NCBI GenBank assembly: GCA_038380795.1 | Contig: CM076264.1 | Span: forward strand, 5,582,001-5,646,000 | DNA: 64,000 nt | From: Pyrocephalus nanus | Taxonomy: Eukaryota > Chordata > Aves > Passeriformes > Tyrannidae | Reading direction: 5' to 3' | Shown here: piece after piece, positions 46,598 through 57,988 of the stretch | How positions within the stretch are numbered: position 1 is the stretch's first letter | How the letters are laid out: each line of letters starts with the position of its first letter | Translations under genes and position numbers: made by a program | Notes under the pieces: model-generated | What the model was told of the DNA's origin: nothing | Seen by the model: only the letters and a program-made list of their open reading frames with translations | Database searches by the model: none

Positions 46598-47627
46598 GTA
46601 CGTCTGCTATGCGTGGTATCAAATGGACCATGTTTACAATAAAGGAAGCTGTCATGAAAATCAGATGCTATTCCATTCAGACACTGTCAGGGATTCTTGT
46701 AAAAAAAAATTACTGTAGAATCTATTGTGAAGTGGGAAAAATATAGGAAGAAAGGGAATTTGGATGAAAGGTTCACAAAAGATTACAGAGGCTTCAAAAA
46801 AGCAACATCATTATATTTCTATTGCCAATTATTATTAAAGTTGCTTTGCAGGCTGAAATTGAGTAGCCCTGTTCTTGGGTTTCTTTATAAATTCCACCTG
46901 GTTTTGACTGTACTCATACTGTTTGCTAACCTTCTACTCCCTTTTATTTCCTTTTAATCCACAATGTCTGTTCTACCACTTTGCCTCTCAAGTATCACTG
47001 AATTTCCCTCATATCCTCCGGGTTGTCTTTCAGAAATGATGAACTATCTGATTCTACTGTTTTTTCCAGCTCAGTGTTTGAAGTCACGGTCGTAGCAATA
47101 ATGTCAGTCTTCCGTCCAATTTTCCTACCTCACCCTTCCTCTTTCAACACCCAGCTTTGTGCTGCTCATTTTGATACAGAGTCTCTGGCAGTCTGCAGCA
47201 TAAAAAGCACCTAAAAGAGGTTCTGCTCTCTGGTGTAACAGGTTACAGGAGTTTGGCTGTCAATGAATTCTTTTCTCTTTTGTAAGACTGTTATAACTTG
47301 ACGCTGAAAATTGGGCTCTGCTTTGAAACAGGAACTGTCTGTGGAGATTCTTGGAATCACAGAATGGCTTGGGTTGGAAGGAAAAAATTAAAGATCACCT
47401 CATTCCAACTCCCCTGCCATAGGCAGGGACACCTTCCATTAGACCAGGTTCCTCAGCACCCCAGCCAAAATGGCCTTGAACACTTCCAGGGATGGGGAAA
47501 AGAGTGATTTTTTCATCTCTAGGGGGAAGAAGAGGAGTACCATTCAAATGCAGGATGCTTCCCAGCATATTTTCTCTGCTAGTTTATGTGAACATTCTTC
47601 AGCATCTACTTCTGTGTTCTCTTTCAG
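46598..47627 (+). other. Intron K/L
   Basis: This 1.03 kb phase-2 intron holds a CR1 fragment at 47353-47500. The CR1 sequence stops about 130 nt before exon L. Confidence 0.8.
47353..47500 (-). mobile_element. CR1 LINE 3'-end fragment before exon L
   Basis: The + strand reads GGAATCACAGAATGGCTTGG, CTCCCCTGCCATAGGCAGGG, ACACCTTCCATTAGACCAGG and GGCCTTGAACACTTCCAGGG. This is the reverse complement of a CR1 tail, truncated at its 5' side. Confidence 0.92.
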
Positions 47628-47752
47628 GTGTCCCAGACTGGAAGGTGCTTGCACAACCAGCCCCTGCCAACATGGTGGCACTTGTGTTGATCACTGGTCG
47701 TGGCAGCAGTGTCACTGCAAGGATGGACTGACAGGAAAGCACTGTGAAAAAT
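47628..47752 (+). CDS. FAT4: FAT4 exon L (EGF between laminin G domains)
   Basis: This 125-nt exon (local residues 2391-2432) runs from phase 2 to phase 1. It encodes a complete six-cysteine EGF: CPRLEGACTTSPCQHGGTC, then WSWQQCHCKDGLTGKHCEK. It contains an O-fucose pattern (CQHGGTC). This module separates the two laminin G domains, a FAT4 hallmark. The acceptor is TCTTTCAG and the donor is gtatgg at 47753. Confidence 0.95.
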
Positions 47753-48891
47753 GTATGGAGGAGGTGTTTTTTTTTTACTGTCTTCCTCTTTAATGTACAC
47801 CTAACTATGGCTTAACCAAATGTCAGTTAGGAGTTTCTTTTCAGGGCCACAGGATAACGAATTTTATAAAATAATGAGAACAAGCAGCATGCTTGCCTCT
47901 TAAATAATTTTGAAGGAAAAGTACACAATGGACTATTGTCCTTTCATGAGCTAAAAATAGCCACTATTCAAGTGCATAATTTTTTCTGGTCTATAGATTG
48001 CATTTCAAGGTAACTTGCACTCATTTAAAACTCCTGATTCCCAATAATGTATAATCCGTAACTAAAATAAAGGTATCCCACAGGAGGGATTTGTCTGCCA
48101 TGGGGAGGTAAGAGGGTGAGTGAAAACCCCTTCATGTAAACATTGTGTTCATGTGCTTATGGCCTCTCCAACTCAATCTTTTTAATGAAATTGACCATAG
48201 ACTATATGCAAGAAAATATAGGAAATGTAAATGTAAACAAGCATTTACACTCTAGAGTGATAAACTCTCAAAGGAATAGCTCTGTAAATCAATATGGGAT
48301 TGTCTAGGAGAGCAAAGTGATTTATTTCCACGTAGTTGCAGTATAATGACTGGACTTTGTTTTCTTACATGTCCCATTATTGTTTAGCTGATTTATATGT
48401 TTTTATTGTGCCGTTTTACAAAAGAATTCAGCCATAATTTTAACAGCATTTGGTAGTCAATGCTCTGCCATTTTTTTTTTCACTTTTTTATGCCATAACA
48501 AATAGAAAGTTATTATCTCTGCCCTGAAGAGCTTAGAGTTCAATATATCATGAAACTCTGCTTGCAGTAATGGAAACAGTAACATCCCTGAGAAGGAATT
48601 GCAGTTCTGAGAGCCAAATTTTTTTCCCTACTCCCTCACTTGTTCCCTAGTGAGTTTTAATTTACTATTGACTGATAGCAGCAGTAAATTACTCGCACAC
48701 TCCCACTCTCAAATACACATTCTGGTTGAAGCCAAAGAATAGAGGGGCTGCAATTGACATTCAGTCCTGCTCTCCCCCCCGACCTGCTCTGAACTTGATC
48801 TGTGCTCTGAGAGAAAATGGTCATTACGAGGCAGATGACGGCTAGAGCTGTAATGAGCTGCACACTCAGTACGTCCCTCTCCTTATCCCAG
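47753..48891 (+). other. Intron L/M
   Basis: This 1.1 kb phase-1 intron has no transposon. The last 170 bases (48720-48890) are richer in GC and CpG than the rest of the intron and could hold splice-regulatory or conserved sequence. The evidence for that is weak. Confidence 0.7.
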
Positions 48892-49112
48892 ACATCACTG
48901 CTGACACCGCCTTGTCGCTGGAAGGCAAAGGACGGCTCGACTACCACATGAGCCCAAACAAGAAGCGAGACAACGTGATGAGACTGGGAGCTCGAGGTGC
49001 TGGCGTGGGACCCCCCCCGAATGTGGAACGCTTGGAAGTGAAGTTCAGGACAAGAAGTGAGAACGGTGTTTTACTTCACATCCAAGAAAGCAGCAACTTC
49101 ACTACCGTGAAG
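48892..49112 (+). CDS. FAT4: FAT4 exon M (laminin G 2 start)
   Basis: This 221-nt exon (local residues 2433-2506) runs from phase 1 to phase 0. It opens laminin G domain 2: ALSLEGKGRLDYHM, a variable loop, then LEVKFRTRSENGVLLHIQ and ESSNFTTVK. The loop (LGARGAGVGPPP) contains a coding run of eight C bases at 49011-49018, in frame. The acceptor is CCTTATCCCAG and the donor is gtaaga at 49113. Confidence 0.94.
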
Positions 49113-50230
49113 GTAAGATTACAGCTAATGCTGAGTTTGGTTTGATTGGGCTGCCTCGTGCGGAGGGATCAAAATCTTGTTTTTCCATTACTCTTGCTTG
49201 TTTCTTTTATAAAACATTGGGTCTTTAACTGAGCCTCGGCGCTGCTCCAGTATCATTCATCTTCTCAACAATTCCCTTGCTGTTCGCCAAGGTATCAGAA
49301 GATCTTGATGGTTTTGTATCTAATCAGTTTTGTCTAGACTCCAAATAGTGACTGTTTTAAGGCAGCAAGAACGGTACTCATTGCCATGGTTATTATCATC
49401 ATTACACTTTACAAAACAAATCATTTCGCTATTGGCCTTTTATCTTCTGACTTTTTGAGCCTTGAACCCAGGCCCTCCTTAAGCTAGCGAGCAATTGCCA
49501 AAAAGTTTTCGTTAATTCCTACTAACATGGCTCATGCTTATCAAACTAGGAAGTGAGGGATAACTTGAATTCATGAGGTTACTCGTAGACCAGTGTCAAT
49601 ATCAAATTATTTTGAGATACATAGCTGAATTAGTGCTTCAAATGCCACACTGTTTTGGTTTGCTTTTTTTTTTTTTTTTTTTTCCCCTATCAAAGACCTT
49701 ATTGCTGCACAAGTTACCTTTCTCAAGAGAAAGCGATGGTTCAGTTCCTGGCTATGACTCAGTCCATTTACTCATAACTCTAAATGAGTACAGCAGTGAT
49801 GTTGGCAAGCCCCTTTATTGGGTTGGTGTAAGCTCCAAGTTTCCTTGACTGCTCTAAGGCTTTCCAAGTTTTTTTTGTTGTTTTTTTTTTTTTTTTCTCT
49901 GACTTCTAAAGAAATTCATACAGAAATTCACACTTTCTAAGCTGCAGCCCCATGGATATTCTCCACCTGCCTGATCAGAGGCACAGAGCTTTCCTCACAC
50001 ACCGACTGTGTTTAAGAAGCAAGTCTGCACTACTTCCCTGGCATATGCTTTTAGCACATCATTTCATAGGAAGTTTCTGCCTCGGTCATATTAGCAGATA
50101 AGATCTCATTATTCTGAGTTTTGGAGAGAAAAAGCCTTTTTCTCCTTAGTAGCATTTGCTAGGTGAGCTCTACAAGCATTATTAAAAAAAAAACAGAGAG
50201 TTGTCTTTCCTGGCTGAAAGCACTAGTGCT

Positions 50231-50246
50231 GTGTTTATGCAAACAC
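50231..50246. promoter_or_regulatory. Palindromic forkhead/POU-like site
   Basis: GTGTTTATGCAAACAC is a perfect 6-bp inverted repeat around ATGC. Each arm fits a forkhead core (TGTTTAT and TGTTTGC), and the centre reads ATGCAAAC, one base from the octamer. ATTGTTAATATT follows at 50253. This is a motif match only. Confidence 0.3.
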
Positions 50247-51289
50247 TCTGATTATTGTTAATATTGGTGAAGTTATACAAGCAAGCAGAGGGTGTCAAGT
50301 CCCAGACCCAGCTGTGCAAGGGCAAAGAGCAGAGGTTTGCCTCGTAACAGATGCAGAAGTTTGAGGAATGAGAGGTAACATCAGCATGCCGGTTATTGCC
50401 AAAAAAATCCCAGATGATGCTAGTTAGTAAAACTGCAGTAATTTAACTGTAGTTAGTACAGTGTGGCTTCTGCACTGCTGCTTGTACCCAGAGTAGGTGT
50501 CACGACAAGTACTTCCCTCAGTGGTGGCCGGTGATGCTAGTGAAGCCAACCCACATGACATTGCAGTCCACCCCTGGTGCGGAAGTTGAGCTTTAGGAAC
50601 TTCTGTTTACAGCTCTTGTCAGTCTTCAAAACAGATAATTTTGTCACTTGGGTTTTGGGTCTTTTAATACACTTGTTGTCCACAGCATGAGCACTCAGAG
50701 AACACCTACCATGTGTCTTTGGTATTAAATTGTGCTAGGGAAAAGCTACAAGTCCTGTGGCTACTTCCATGCCTCCACATTTTTCCTGTTGTAGTTAATT
50801 GGTTTTGGTGTAGCTGGGATTGGGGTAAAATCAGAGAAGTCGTAATGAATGAGACCCACTGAGACTGTGAGCAGTTGAGTCACTAAATGATGGATGTAAA
50901 CTCCTCACAAAGAACCCAAGAGAGAGCTTTGTGATATGAAAGGATCCTTAATGCAAGACAGGTACAAACCTTTGCAGATTACATTAATAATGTTATAATT
51001 CAGATGGAAAATGCTTCCTCCAAAACCCACAGCAAGGAAAAAAGTGGGGGTTTCCTTATTACTAAAGCTCCTTGTCACATCTTATTTTCCTACAAATACA
51101 CATTGTAAGTAATTCAATTTGAAATAATGGGATAAATACATCAGGTTAAAGGTGAAATTGCCTGTCTTGCTTTATCTGGAAATCTCATCTGAAATCAGAT
51201 TAAATTACCATAAATGGAGTTCTAAGATCCATGAATTGTAAGGGTAGAGAATGTGGATTACAGATTACAGCTGACATACTCATATGAGA

Positions 51290-51454
51290 GGGTAGTGAGA
51301 CACTGGCACAGGTTGCCCCATCCCTGGAGGTGTTCAAGTCCAAATTGGATGGAGCAACCTGGTCTAGTAAAAGGTGTCCCTGCCTATGGCAAGGGAATTG
51401 GAGCTGGGTGATCTTTAATGTCCCTTCCAACCAAAACCATTCTACGATTCTGTG
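51290..51454 (+). mobile_element. CR1 LINE 3'-end fragment
   Basis: A sense-oriented tail: GGTAGTGAGACACTGGCACA, CCATCCCTGGAGGTGTTCAA, GAGCAACCTGGTCTAGTAAA, GTCCCTTCCAACCAAAACC, then terminal octamers CATTCTAC and GATTCTGT. It is 5'-truncated, about 165 bp. Confidence 0.93.
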
Positions 51455-53750
51455 CACATGCCAAGTTGCAGGATTTAATCAGAACATGACCCTTTTAAAT
51501 GATATCTCATTCAGTGAGCTATAGATCTGTAAGGGCTAGTGCTCAGTTTTAAGACAAAGAAAAAACAATTTGTTTAGTAAATGGGACTCAGAATATTAGT
51601 ACAGCTGAATCATCCTTCTAGTTAGGAATATGTTTGGTTTAGTGGTTCATTCTTTTCATTATATTTTACTTTTCAGTTGCTCAGCCATTTAAATAAAACC
51701 CAGAAATGGGTGTTTCTCAATACTGTCAGCATCAGCATTTGTTTCAAATTTAGAAATATGTTCTGCTTCAAGGAACCAAGAAGAACATTCCTTATTTTTT
51801 CCTGGTCGAAGAAGTTATGGACCAGTCTTGTCTCTGGAAATTTTCTTTTCCAAATGCCCCTGGTATGTTATTTACGAGTCTGTTAGCATTAGTCACATGC
51901 AATTTTAAAGAAACAGAAATAAAGAGTCATATTTGCAGTATGGAAAATATCAGTTGCTGACAGGTAAATAATTCTGCAGTTCTTTTCTAAAGTGAAATTA
52001 AAAGTTACCATTCTGTGCTCAGTCTTCCCTTAAGATTGGAGGGTGTTGTCTGATATGGTGTATTTCTTTTTGTTTACATAAAGACCAAAATACAAGGAGG
52101 TATTTTTATGGAGCATAAAAGACAAGATAAGACAAACGATCCAATTACAGGCTGCAGACATAAATATGTGTATATATTCAGCTCAGTTAATCTTTTTATA
52201 AGTGATTGTGGAAAATGGTTTATAATATGTTACAGTAGTCTTTGTTGCTGCATTTTGAAAAGTGGGATTTTCTGGGGGCTGTGTGATAGTTTAACATATG
52301 CCACTCGTGTTTGCCAGTAACAAAAGCGTCCTGTCTCTGAGGGCAGCTTTGTCAAAGAGGCCCTCAAACAATCAGTTTTCAAATAATCCAAATTATTGCA
52401 TTCATAAATGAATACGTGCTGGATGCATTCATTCAGGCTGCTGCCAAGACGTGAGCATGGCCTTACAGCTGTATTAAAGCTGAAGTGTATGAACAAAGTG
52501 CTCAGAAGTGTTTGAACAAAGTGCTCAGCTTGCATCGCTAAAGAAGCCAATCCAGAACATTTAACAGTTTCTGGAATTGAGAGCAGCATTCTTGGAGCCG
52601 GTGTGTCACCTCACAGTTCTTCCCAGGTGAACATTATTTTTCCTGGAACAAAGGATGCAAGGCTTTGAGAGCTTTCAGCGAACCTGGGGCTTTGCTGGAC
52701 TGTGTGTATGTGTGTGTGCACGTTCTGCACACTCGTGTCACAGGTCACGGCACGGAGAGAGCTGCAGTGAGGAACACAGGGGGGAAAACAGTTGTTTTAT
52801 TTAACATGCAGAGCATGGAAGGAAACTTGCAGCAAGAGCCACCCCGTATGAGCTTACAAAAGTCTGTACACCCTTAGGACATCAGCTGACATACCCAAAT
52901 TTACGCAATATTTGAGAAACTGGCAGGCTTGGATTTTAGGGATTCTTTTTAAGCTCCTATATCTTAAATGCAGAATTTGCACTGATCTCATTTTGGGATC
53001 ATAATAAGAGGTTTGAAATCCTGCATCTCATGATTCAGTAGAATTGTGAGGCGTCATTCCTAGAGGAAAAGCCAAAATGTTCTTTTTTTTTTTTTTTTTT
53101 TTCCTAACAGCTCACAAGTTTTAAAGCACTTTGCTCAAGCAAGCACCATTTGAAAATTTGCCCAAAATAAGGCACTTTGCAACTTTTCAGGAGGTTTTCT
53201 GAAATACAACTGGTTTCCTGCAAAATACAAATTAGCAGAAAAAACAGATATTAAATGGGACTCTTGCTCAAGCCCTGCCATGCCTTATACATTCCTATTG
53301 TGTCATAATGAAAATGAGATGCAAGATTTTTGGGCAAGGACAATCTTTTCGCTCTGCAAAGCATTTTCCACACTTGCCTTGAAGAAGGAGGAAGAACTAT
53401 TATTTTATTGGTTAAAACATTTTGTCATGTGCATGTCCTATAGCTGGCTTCTTAACACCCAGGGATGGCTTATGATATTAGGCAGGGAATGAGTGTAAGA
53501 TGTAGGTGGGATGTTTCTGCAGAGGCTTCTATATGTGATATATTTAATTCTGGCCAAATTTTTAGTACTAAATGATTAATCCATTTTTAGTACAAAACAA
53601 TTCTTTGGAGGAAAACACAACCCAGCTTTCTGTTGCACCAAAGCCACATGTTACTGTAGCTGTGCTGAATGGGCATCACGTTGGTCGTGTGTGTAGGAGT
53701 TGTTATGTGATATCATTTTAAAGTTATCCATTATGTGTTCTTCTGCTCAG

Positions 53751-54012
53751 ATAAAAGGTGGGAAAGTGCATTACATATCGGACGCTGGAGTCGCTGGGAA
53801 GGTGGAACGGAACATCCCCGAGGTGTACACTGCAGATGGTCAGTGGCACTCGGTCCTCCTTGAGAAGAACGGGTCTGCCACCATCCTGTCGGTCGACAAG
53901 ACCCACAGCCGAGACATTCTCCACGCCACCCAAGACTTTGGGGGCCTAAATGTCCTTACCATTTCTTTGGGAGGAATTCCATCAAGCCAGCCTTTCAAGA
54001 GCACAGTTGCAG
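53751..54012 (+). CDS. FAT4: FAT4 exon N (laminin G 2, middle)
   Basis: This 262-nt exon (local residues 2507-2593) runs from phase 0 to phase 1. It continues laminin G 2 with KGGKVHYISDAGVAGKVERN, IPEVYTADGQWHSVLLEKNG, the SVDK strand and FGGLNVLTISLGGIP. The acceptor is TTCTGCTCAG and the donor is gtaatt at 54013. Confidence 0.95.
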
Positions 54013-56120
54013 GTAATTTTTGTTTCACTTGATTTTTTTAATATAGTGCACATAAGCACATTTGAACCAAGAGGCTCTGTTTGCTTTAAGGTTACCCAAA
54101 GTACTGTAATTCTTGATCAGTAATTAGTATACATCCATCCCTGGCCAGAAAAACTGCAAATTGAATGACTAAGGGTTACAGACTTTGTCCCTTCAATATA
54201 CACTGCAGGCTTGTTGTTTCCAAAAGCAGGCACTCCATCTGCAGGGCTTTTTGGAGATGGGGAGGTGGCTTTGGTTTCTTGCCTGTGCATCAGTGCTATA
54301 ATTTTGTTATCCTAATTAAGAAAAAAAAAAAGGATCTATTCTTTACCTGGATCAGAATCTGTAAAACCAAGACAAAGCTTTCATTTAGGCAAAAATGCTA
54401 AATGAAAACTGTCTCTGTAGGGGTTTGGTAAGTACTGCAGGATTTAGCCTGTTATTAATATGATTAAAATATTTTCTGAAACTCCACCTTCCTCCTGCTT
54501 TATACTGCTGTCAAAAGAAGTATAGGATTTATTTCTGAGCAACAGAAACCGAGGACAATAAGGAATCACCCTCTGACCAACATGTAGCTGCTAAGAAGTA
54601 AATCAGTCTCCCTTAAGAGTTAAATCGACTGTCTTAAACCCTGGCAAAAGAAGTCAATAACACATATTTGATATCATTCCCCCAGTACTAAGTAAAGATG
54701 GAAGTGATTTTTAGCTGCAAAACGTGAGGTACTCCAGACAATGTACATGTATGTTTCACAGAGTTTTTATATCAAAAAATGTTCCTGGCTTCATGATTTG
54801 TGACCAGATAAAGTATTTTTGAGTGGAGCAAATTCACACTTTACACTTGTGTATTGTGAATTTGTCTGAAATGTGGTATGAAATCATATGGATGCTGAGA
54901 TGACCCTTGTCCTTTCTATGTTTATGTTTTATGAGCAGCGTGTGCATGGAAAAATCAGAGGCTTGTAGGAAAGCTGGAACAAAGAAAACTGAGGACACTA
55001 ACTTCTCACCACTGCCCAATGCTGTGGCAGACAAATTAGGAATGTCTGGCTTCCATTAAGAACACACAATCCAAAATTTCATATTCATATGATTTTATTT
55101 TATTTTAATATTGGATTACATTGTGTACAACATACCAAGGATTTACAAGGGGGTGGTATAAAACTCTGCATGAACTCAGAGTCAAAAATATCTGCAGTAC
55201 TGTTAAAGGCAGGCAAAAACATAGATGGGAGACAGTTCCAGGGCTGTGAAACTGTGTGTCCAATAACATTTTCAAACCTGCTAAATTCCCCATTGCTGTT
55301 TATCAAATCACTGCTGCAAGGGACCACCAACTGTGCAGCAAGGTGATCACCATTTTTGCTTTGGCTCCCACCTGAACCTGAATCTTCAATTCTGAAGTTA
55401 TAAATCTGTAATATCATCTCATATGACTCCAATATGCTATTTCATGACAGAATAAACCCGTGGAACCCATCTCTGTGTACCATTTTGCCACAGCTCCAAG
55501 CAGAGATCAGCATAAAATGTCACTGCCTTAAAACCCTTGAAGAAAGGATTAAGTCTGGGGAACACGGAGAATTATGAGACTGGCAAAAGTCTGGATTTTC
55601 CTGCGGCCTCACAGGCAACCACCCCACAGAGCCTGGGGATAATTCCATCTCCCTGAGGTCTCACAGCACTAACATTCCTTGAAGAGTAGTGCAACAATTG
55701 TAGTGTGGGAAGTTTGGGAAAAGGTCACTTGAGATTCAGAGATCCAAAAGTATTCTCATGAATGCAGGAGACAGTAAAGCAGGAGGTTTAGCTGAAAGCA
55801 TGATATGCAAATCCAGATAATGTTTGGTGCTAGCACAGCTGAGCCAGCTGCACACAGGTTTCTCTGTGGGGATGATAGGAAGTTTTATAAACATGGGAAA
55901 ATTAGGAAACAAAGATGTTTCAGTATATTGAATGAAGTCACTAGTAGGCATATTTGTTCAAATTCAATTTCAAGACATTAAGAACTATTAGACTAGATGT
56001 TTTCCTATGGTAACCATTTGAATTCCTGGCTTGTCTGGTGAACAGTGGAGCCTGTACTGCACTGTTAACAGTGCACACTCAGTCTTCAGGTCCTGACATG
56101 ACCGTTGCTTTTTCTCCTAG
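54013..56120 (+). other. Intron N/O
   Basis: This 2.1 kb phase-1 intron ends in TTTTTCTCCTAG at 56109-56120. I recognise no repeat with confidence. The segment 55140-55560 has an unusual word structure and might be an old repeat, but I could not assign it to a family. Confidence 0.7.
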
Positions 56121-57988
56121 GCTTTGATGGCTGCATTTCCTACATCAAGTATGGCGGGGAGAGCCTTCCCTTCGCTGGCAAGCACAGCCTCGCCACCCTC
56201 TCCAAAACAGACCCCTCGGTGAAGATCGGCTGCCGCGGCCCCAACATCTGTGCCAGCAGTCCCTGCTGGGGAGAGCTGATGTGCATCAACCGCTGGTATG
56301 CCTACCAGTGCGTCCCACCGGGAGCTTGTGCCTCCAGCCCCTGCCAGAACGGAGGCAGCTGCGAGCCCACGGCACTTGGCAGCTTCGCCTGCAGCTGCCC
56401 CGAGGCTTATGCTGGACGGACGTGCGAGACGGTGGTGGCCTGCCTGGGGGTCTCGTGCACCCCTGGCCACGAGTGCAGAGCAGGGATCAACGGTGGCCAC
56501 GTCTGCCTCCCGTCCCCACACCCCACCGAGCTGTCCCTTCCTCTCTGGGCCGTGCCGGCCATCGTGGGCAGCTGCGCGACGGTCCTGGCGCTGCTGGTCC
56601 TCAGCCTCATCCTCTGCAACCAGTGCCGAGGAAAGAAGTCAAAAGGGCCGAAAGAGGAGAAGAAAACAAAGCAGAAGAAGAAAAAGGGGAGTGAGAACGT
56701 GGCGTTTGATGACCCTGACAACATCCCGCCCTACGGTGATGACATGACTGTCAGGAAGCAGCCTGAAGGGAACCCAAAACCCGATATCATCGAAAGAGAA
56801 AACCCGTATCTCATCTACGATGAAACCGACATCCCCCACGCCACCGAGACGATCCCCAGCGCCCCGCTGGCATCCCCCGAGCCCGAGATCGAGCACTACG
56901 ACATCGACAATGCCAGCAGCATTGCCCCCTCGGACGCTGACATCATCCAGCACTACAAGCAGTTTCGGAGCCACACACCCAAGTTCTCCATCCAGAGGCA
57001 CAGCCCGCTGGGCTTTGCGCGGCAGTCCCCCATGCCCCTGGGAGCCAGCAGCTTGACCTACCAGCCCGCCTACGGGCAGGGCTTAAGGACAACATCTTTA
57101 AGCCACTCAGCATGCCCTACCCCCAACCCCCTGTCTCGGCACAGCCCCGCACCCTTCTCCAAATCGTCGACGTTCTACAGGCACAGCCCAGCGAGGGAGC
57201 TGCACCTCGCCATAAGGGAAGGGAGCCCGCTGGAGACGCACAACGATGTCTGCCAGCCTGGCATTTTTAACTATGCCACTCGACTGGGGAGGAGAAGTAA
57301 GAGCCCACAGACCATGGCGAGCCACAGTTCCCGACCGGGAAGCCGCCTGAAGCAGCCCATTGGGCAGATCCCTCTGGAGACTGTTCCTCCAGTGGGGCTG
57401 TCCATTGAAGAGGTGGAGAGACTGAACACCCCTCGCCCCAGAAACCCCAGCATCTGCAGTGCAGACCACGGACGGTCCTCCTCAGAGGAGGACTGCAGAA
57501 GGCCTCTATCCCGGACGAGGAACCCGGCCGATGGAATTCCCGCGCCCGAGTCCTCCTCCGACAGCGACTCCCATGAGTCCTTCACCTGCTCGGAGATGGA
57601 GTACGACAGGGATAAGCCTGTGACGTACACCTCCAGGATGCCCAAGTTATCGCAGGTCAATGAGTCTGATGCGGATGACGAGGACAACTACGGCTCCAGG
57701 CTGAAGCCCCGGCGCTACCCTGGCCGCCGTGGAGAGGGGGGGCCCGTGGGGGCGCAGGCAGCCGGGACTGGGGAGGGCTCCCTGCCCGTGAAACTGGGGC
57801 AGCAAGCGGGAAGCTTCAACTGGGACAACCTCTTGAACTGGGGCCCGGGCTTTGGGCATTATGTGGATGTTTTCAAAGATTTGGCATCGCTTCCTGAAAA
57901 AGCAGCAGCAGCAGCAGCGAGTGAAGATGGCAAAGGTGGTACAACAAAGCCTGTTTCCAAGGAGGGGGAAGCAGAACAATATGTATAG
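56121..57988 (+). CDS. FAT4: FAT4 exon O (laminin G 2 end, EGFs, TM, tail)
   Basis: This 1,868-nt terminal coding exon (local residues 2594-3215, then TAG) closes laminin G 2 (GFDGCISYIKYGGESLPF to VKIGC). It adds a short EGF-like module (CASSPCWGELMC) and a full EGF (CASSPCQNGGSC), then a cysteine-containing juxtamembrane stretch. A 25-residue transmembrane helix starts LWAVPAIVG (56543-56617). A Lys/Arg-rich stop-transfer segment follows. The 456-residue tail has the conserved blocks NVAFDDPDNIPPYGDDM, ENPYLIYDE, SSIAPSDADIIQHYKQF, LSIEEVERLNTPRPRNPS and NWDNLLNWGPGFGHYVDVFK, and ends EQYV. In mouse neural tissue the tail has been linked to the MUPP1/PALS1 apical complex (knowledge). A six-Ala run at 57902-57919 comes from a GCA repeat. 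The exon is GC- and CpG-rich. Confidence 0.97.
57902..57919 (+). repeat. FAT4: Coding GCA repeat (Ala6)
   Basis: Five GCA codons and one GCG encode six alanines in the tail between LPEK and SEDGK. As far as I recall, human FAT4 has fewer alanines here, so this is probably a lineage expansion of a trinucleotide repeat. Confidence 0.85.

Larger units (their letters stand above)
49113..53750 (+). other. Intron M/N
   Basis: This 4.6 kb phase-0 intron holds one CR1 fragment (51290-51454), T-runs at 49664-49683, 49881-49897 and 53083-53102, and a short TG-rich stretch near 52702. A forkhead/POU-like palindrome is at 50231-50246. The stretch 49190-49470 has several SOX- and CCAAT-like words and might be regulatory. 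Confidence 0.75.

Noticed and set aside
56117..57979. Several antisense or out-of-frame open frames over 100 codons in exon O
   Set aside because: They are explained by the GC-rich sense coding sequence of the FAT4 tail.
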